Below, one piece after another: positions 63,599-64,000 of a stretch of 64,000 nucleotides of DNA. Under the pieces are notes generated by a model. That model saw only the letters and a list, made by a program, of their open reading frames with translations, was not told the origin of the DNA and ran no database searches. Both the position numbers and the translations under genes were made by a program. Origin of the DNA: Lagopus muta (Eukaryota > Chordata > Aves > Galliformes > Phasianidae); contig NC_064437.1 in NCBI RefSeq assembly GCF_023343835.1, positions 4,788,001-4,852,000 of the forward strand, read 5' to 3'. Numbering within the stretch: position 1 is the first letter of the stretch; the number at the start of each line of letters is the position of its first letter.

Positions 63599-64000
63599 GG
63601 TCTGGGCACCAAGAAGTGTTTGACATGGCGAGGTGCTTCCTGCACTGTCACTTCCTGCTGTGCCACCACCCTGGAAATTCTGGCACAAGCAGGCCCAGGT
63701 GAGCAGCTGCAAAAGGCCTGCAGCAGAGATGGGTGCTGTGCTGCTGGCATCCCGGTGCTGCAGGCCGGGCATCAGCTGTGGGACACCTCCGTGGGTTCTC
63801 CTGAGCACCTCTTGGGGCTCTGAGGGTGCAGAGTGGCAGCTTGGTGCTTAATGAGCAGCTGTTGGACTGAGATGTGTTGTAGAGCAGTTAGAAAGTGAAA
63901 AAGGAGGGAAACGAAGTCTGTTGCATCCTTGGAGCTGCGAGCAGAGGAAAACCAAGAGCTGCTGCCAGGCCATGGGATGACATGGGATCTGCTCAGTTTG
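63599..64000 (+). other. LDLRAD1: LDLRAD1 3' UTR / downstream sequence (runs off the window)
   Basis: This follows the TGA. No AATAAA or ATTAAA is seen before the window ends, so the transcript end is probably outside. Confidence 0.5.

Overview
This is a stretch of vertebrate nuclear DNA, almost certainly from a bird and most likely a galliform such as chicken. Two things support this. The interspersed repeats are short, 5'-truncated CR1 LINE fragments on both strands. The seven protein-coding genes also lie in the order known from human 1p32.3 (SSBP3, MRPL37, CYB5RL, CDCP2, TCEANC2, TMEM59, LDLRAD1), a block I recall as chicken chromosome 8. I found no viral element, CRISPR array or prokaryotic-style cluster.

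Layout: 1-14560 holds the 3' part of SSBP3 (+): 13 small coding exons (3564-12671) and a 1.9 kb 3' UTR, with its 5' exons outside the window. 14561-17664 is the convergent gap to MRPL37. 17665-22208 is MRPL37 (-, 7 coding exons, 435 aa predicted). A GC-rich head-to-head promoter (22209-22440) separates it from CYB5RL (+, 22441-31775, 6 coding exons, 309 aa). CDCP2 (+, 35559-40875, 6 coding exons, 536 aa) follows after 3.8 kb. TCEANC2 (-, 45758-48811, 4 coding exons, 208 aa) and TMEM59 (+, 49002-56461, 8 coding exons, 325 aa) share a second head-to-head CpG promoter (48812-49001). LDLRAD1 (+, 60813-63598, 6 coding exons, 198 aa) ends the window.

All coding exons were joined by hand from splice signals, reading phase and remembered human orthologues. 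Every junction keeps the frame and every complete gene ends at a conserved C-terminus. The genes do not form one pathway: a LIM-homeodomain co-factor, a mitoribosomal protein, a flavin reductase, a CUB-domain membrane protein, a TFIIS-like nuclear protein, a Golgi/endosomal autophagy adaptor and an LDL-receptor-repeat protein. What links them is old synteny and two shared promoters.

The most notable details are two GC-AG introns (MRPL37 intron 4, TCEANC2 intron 1); a NAGNAG acceptor in TMEM59; a four-cysteine ZP-N-like module after the CUB domains of CDCP2; a promoter combining a ZNF143-like site with two BANP-type TCTCGCGAGA elements; a near-consensus CTCF site; YY1-type motifs on the start codons of MRPL37 and TMEM59; and several AT-rich, homeodomain-site-rich non-coding segments that look like conserved enhancers. 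I did not find a previously undescribed biological system.
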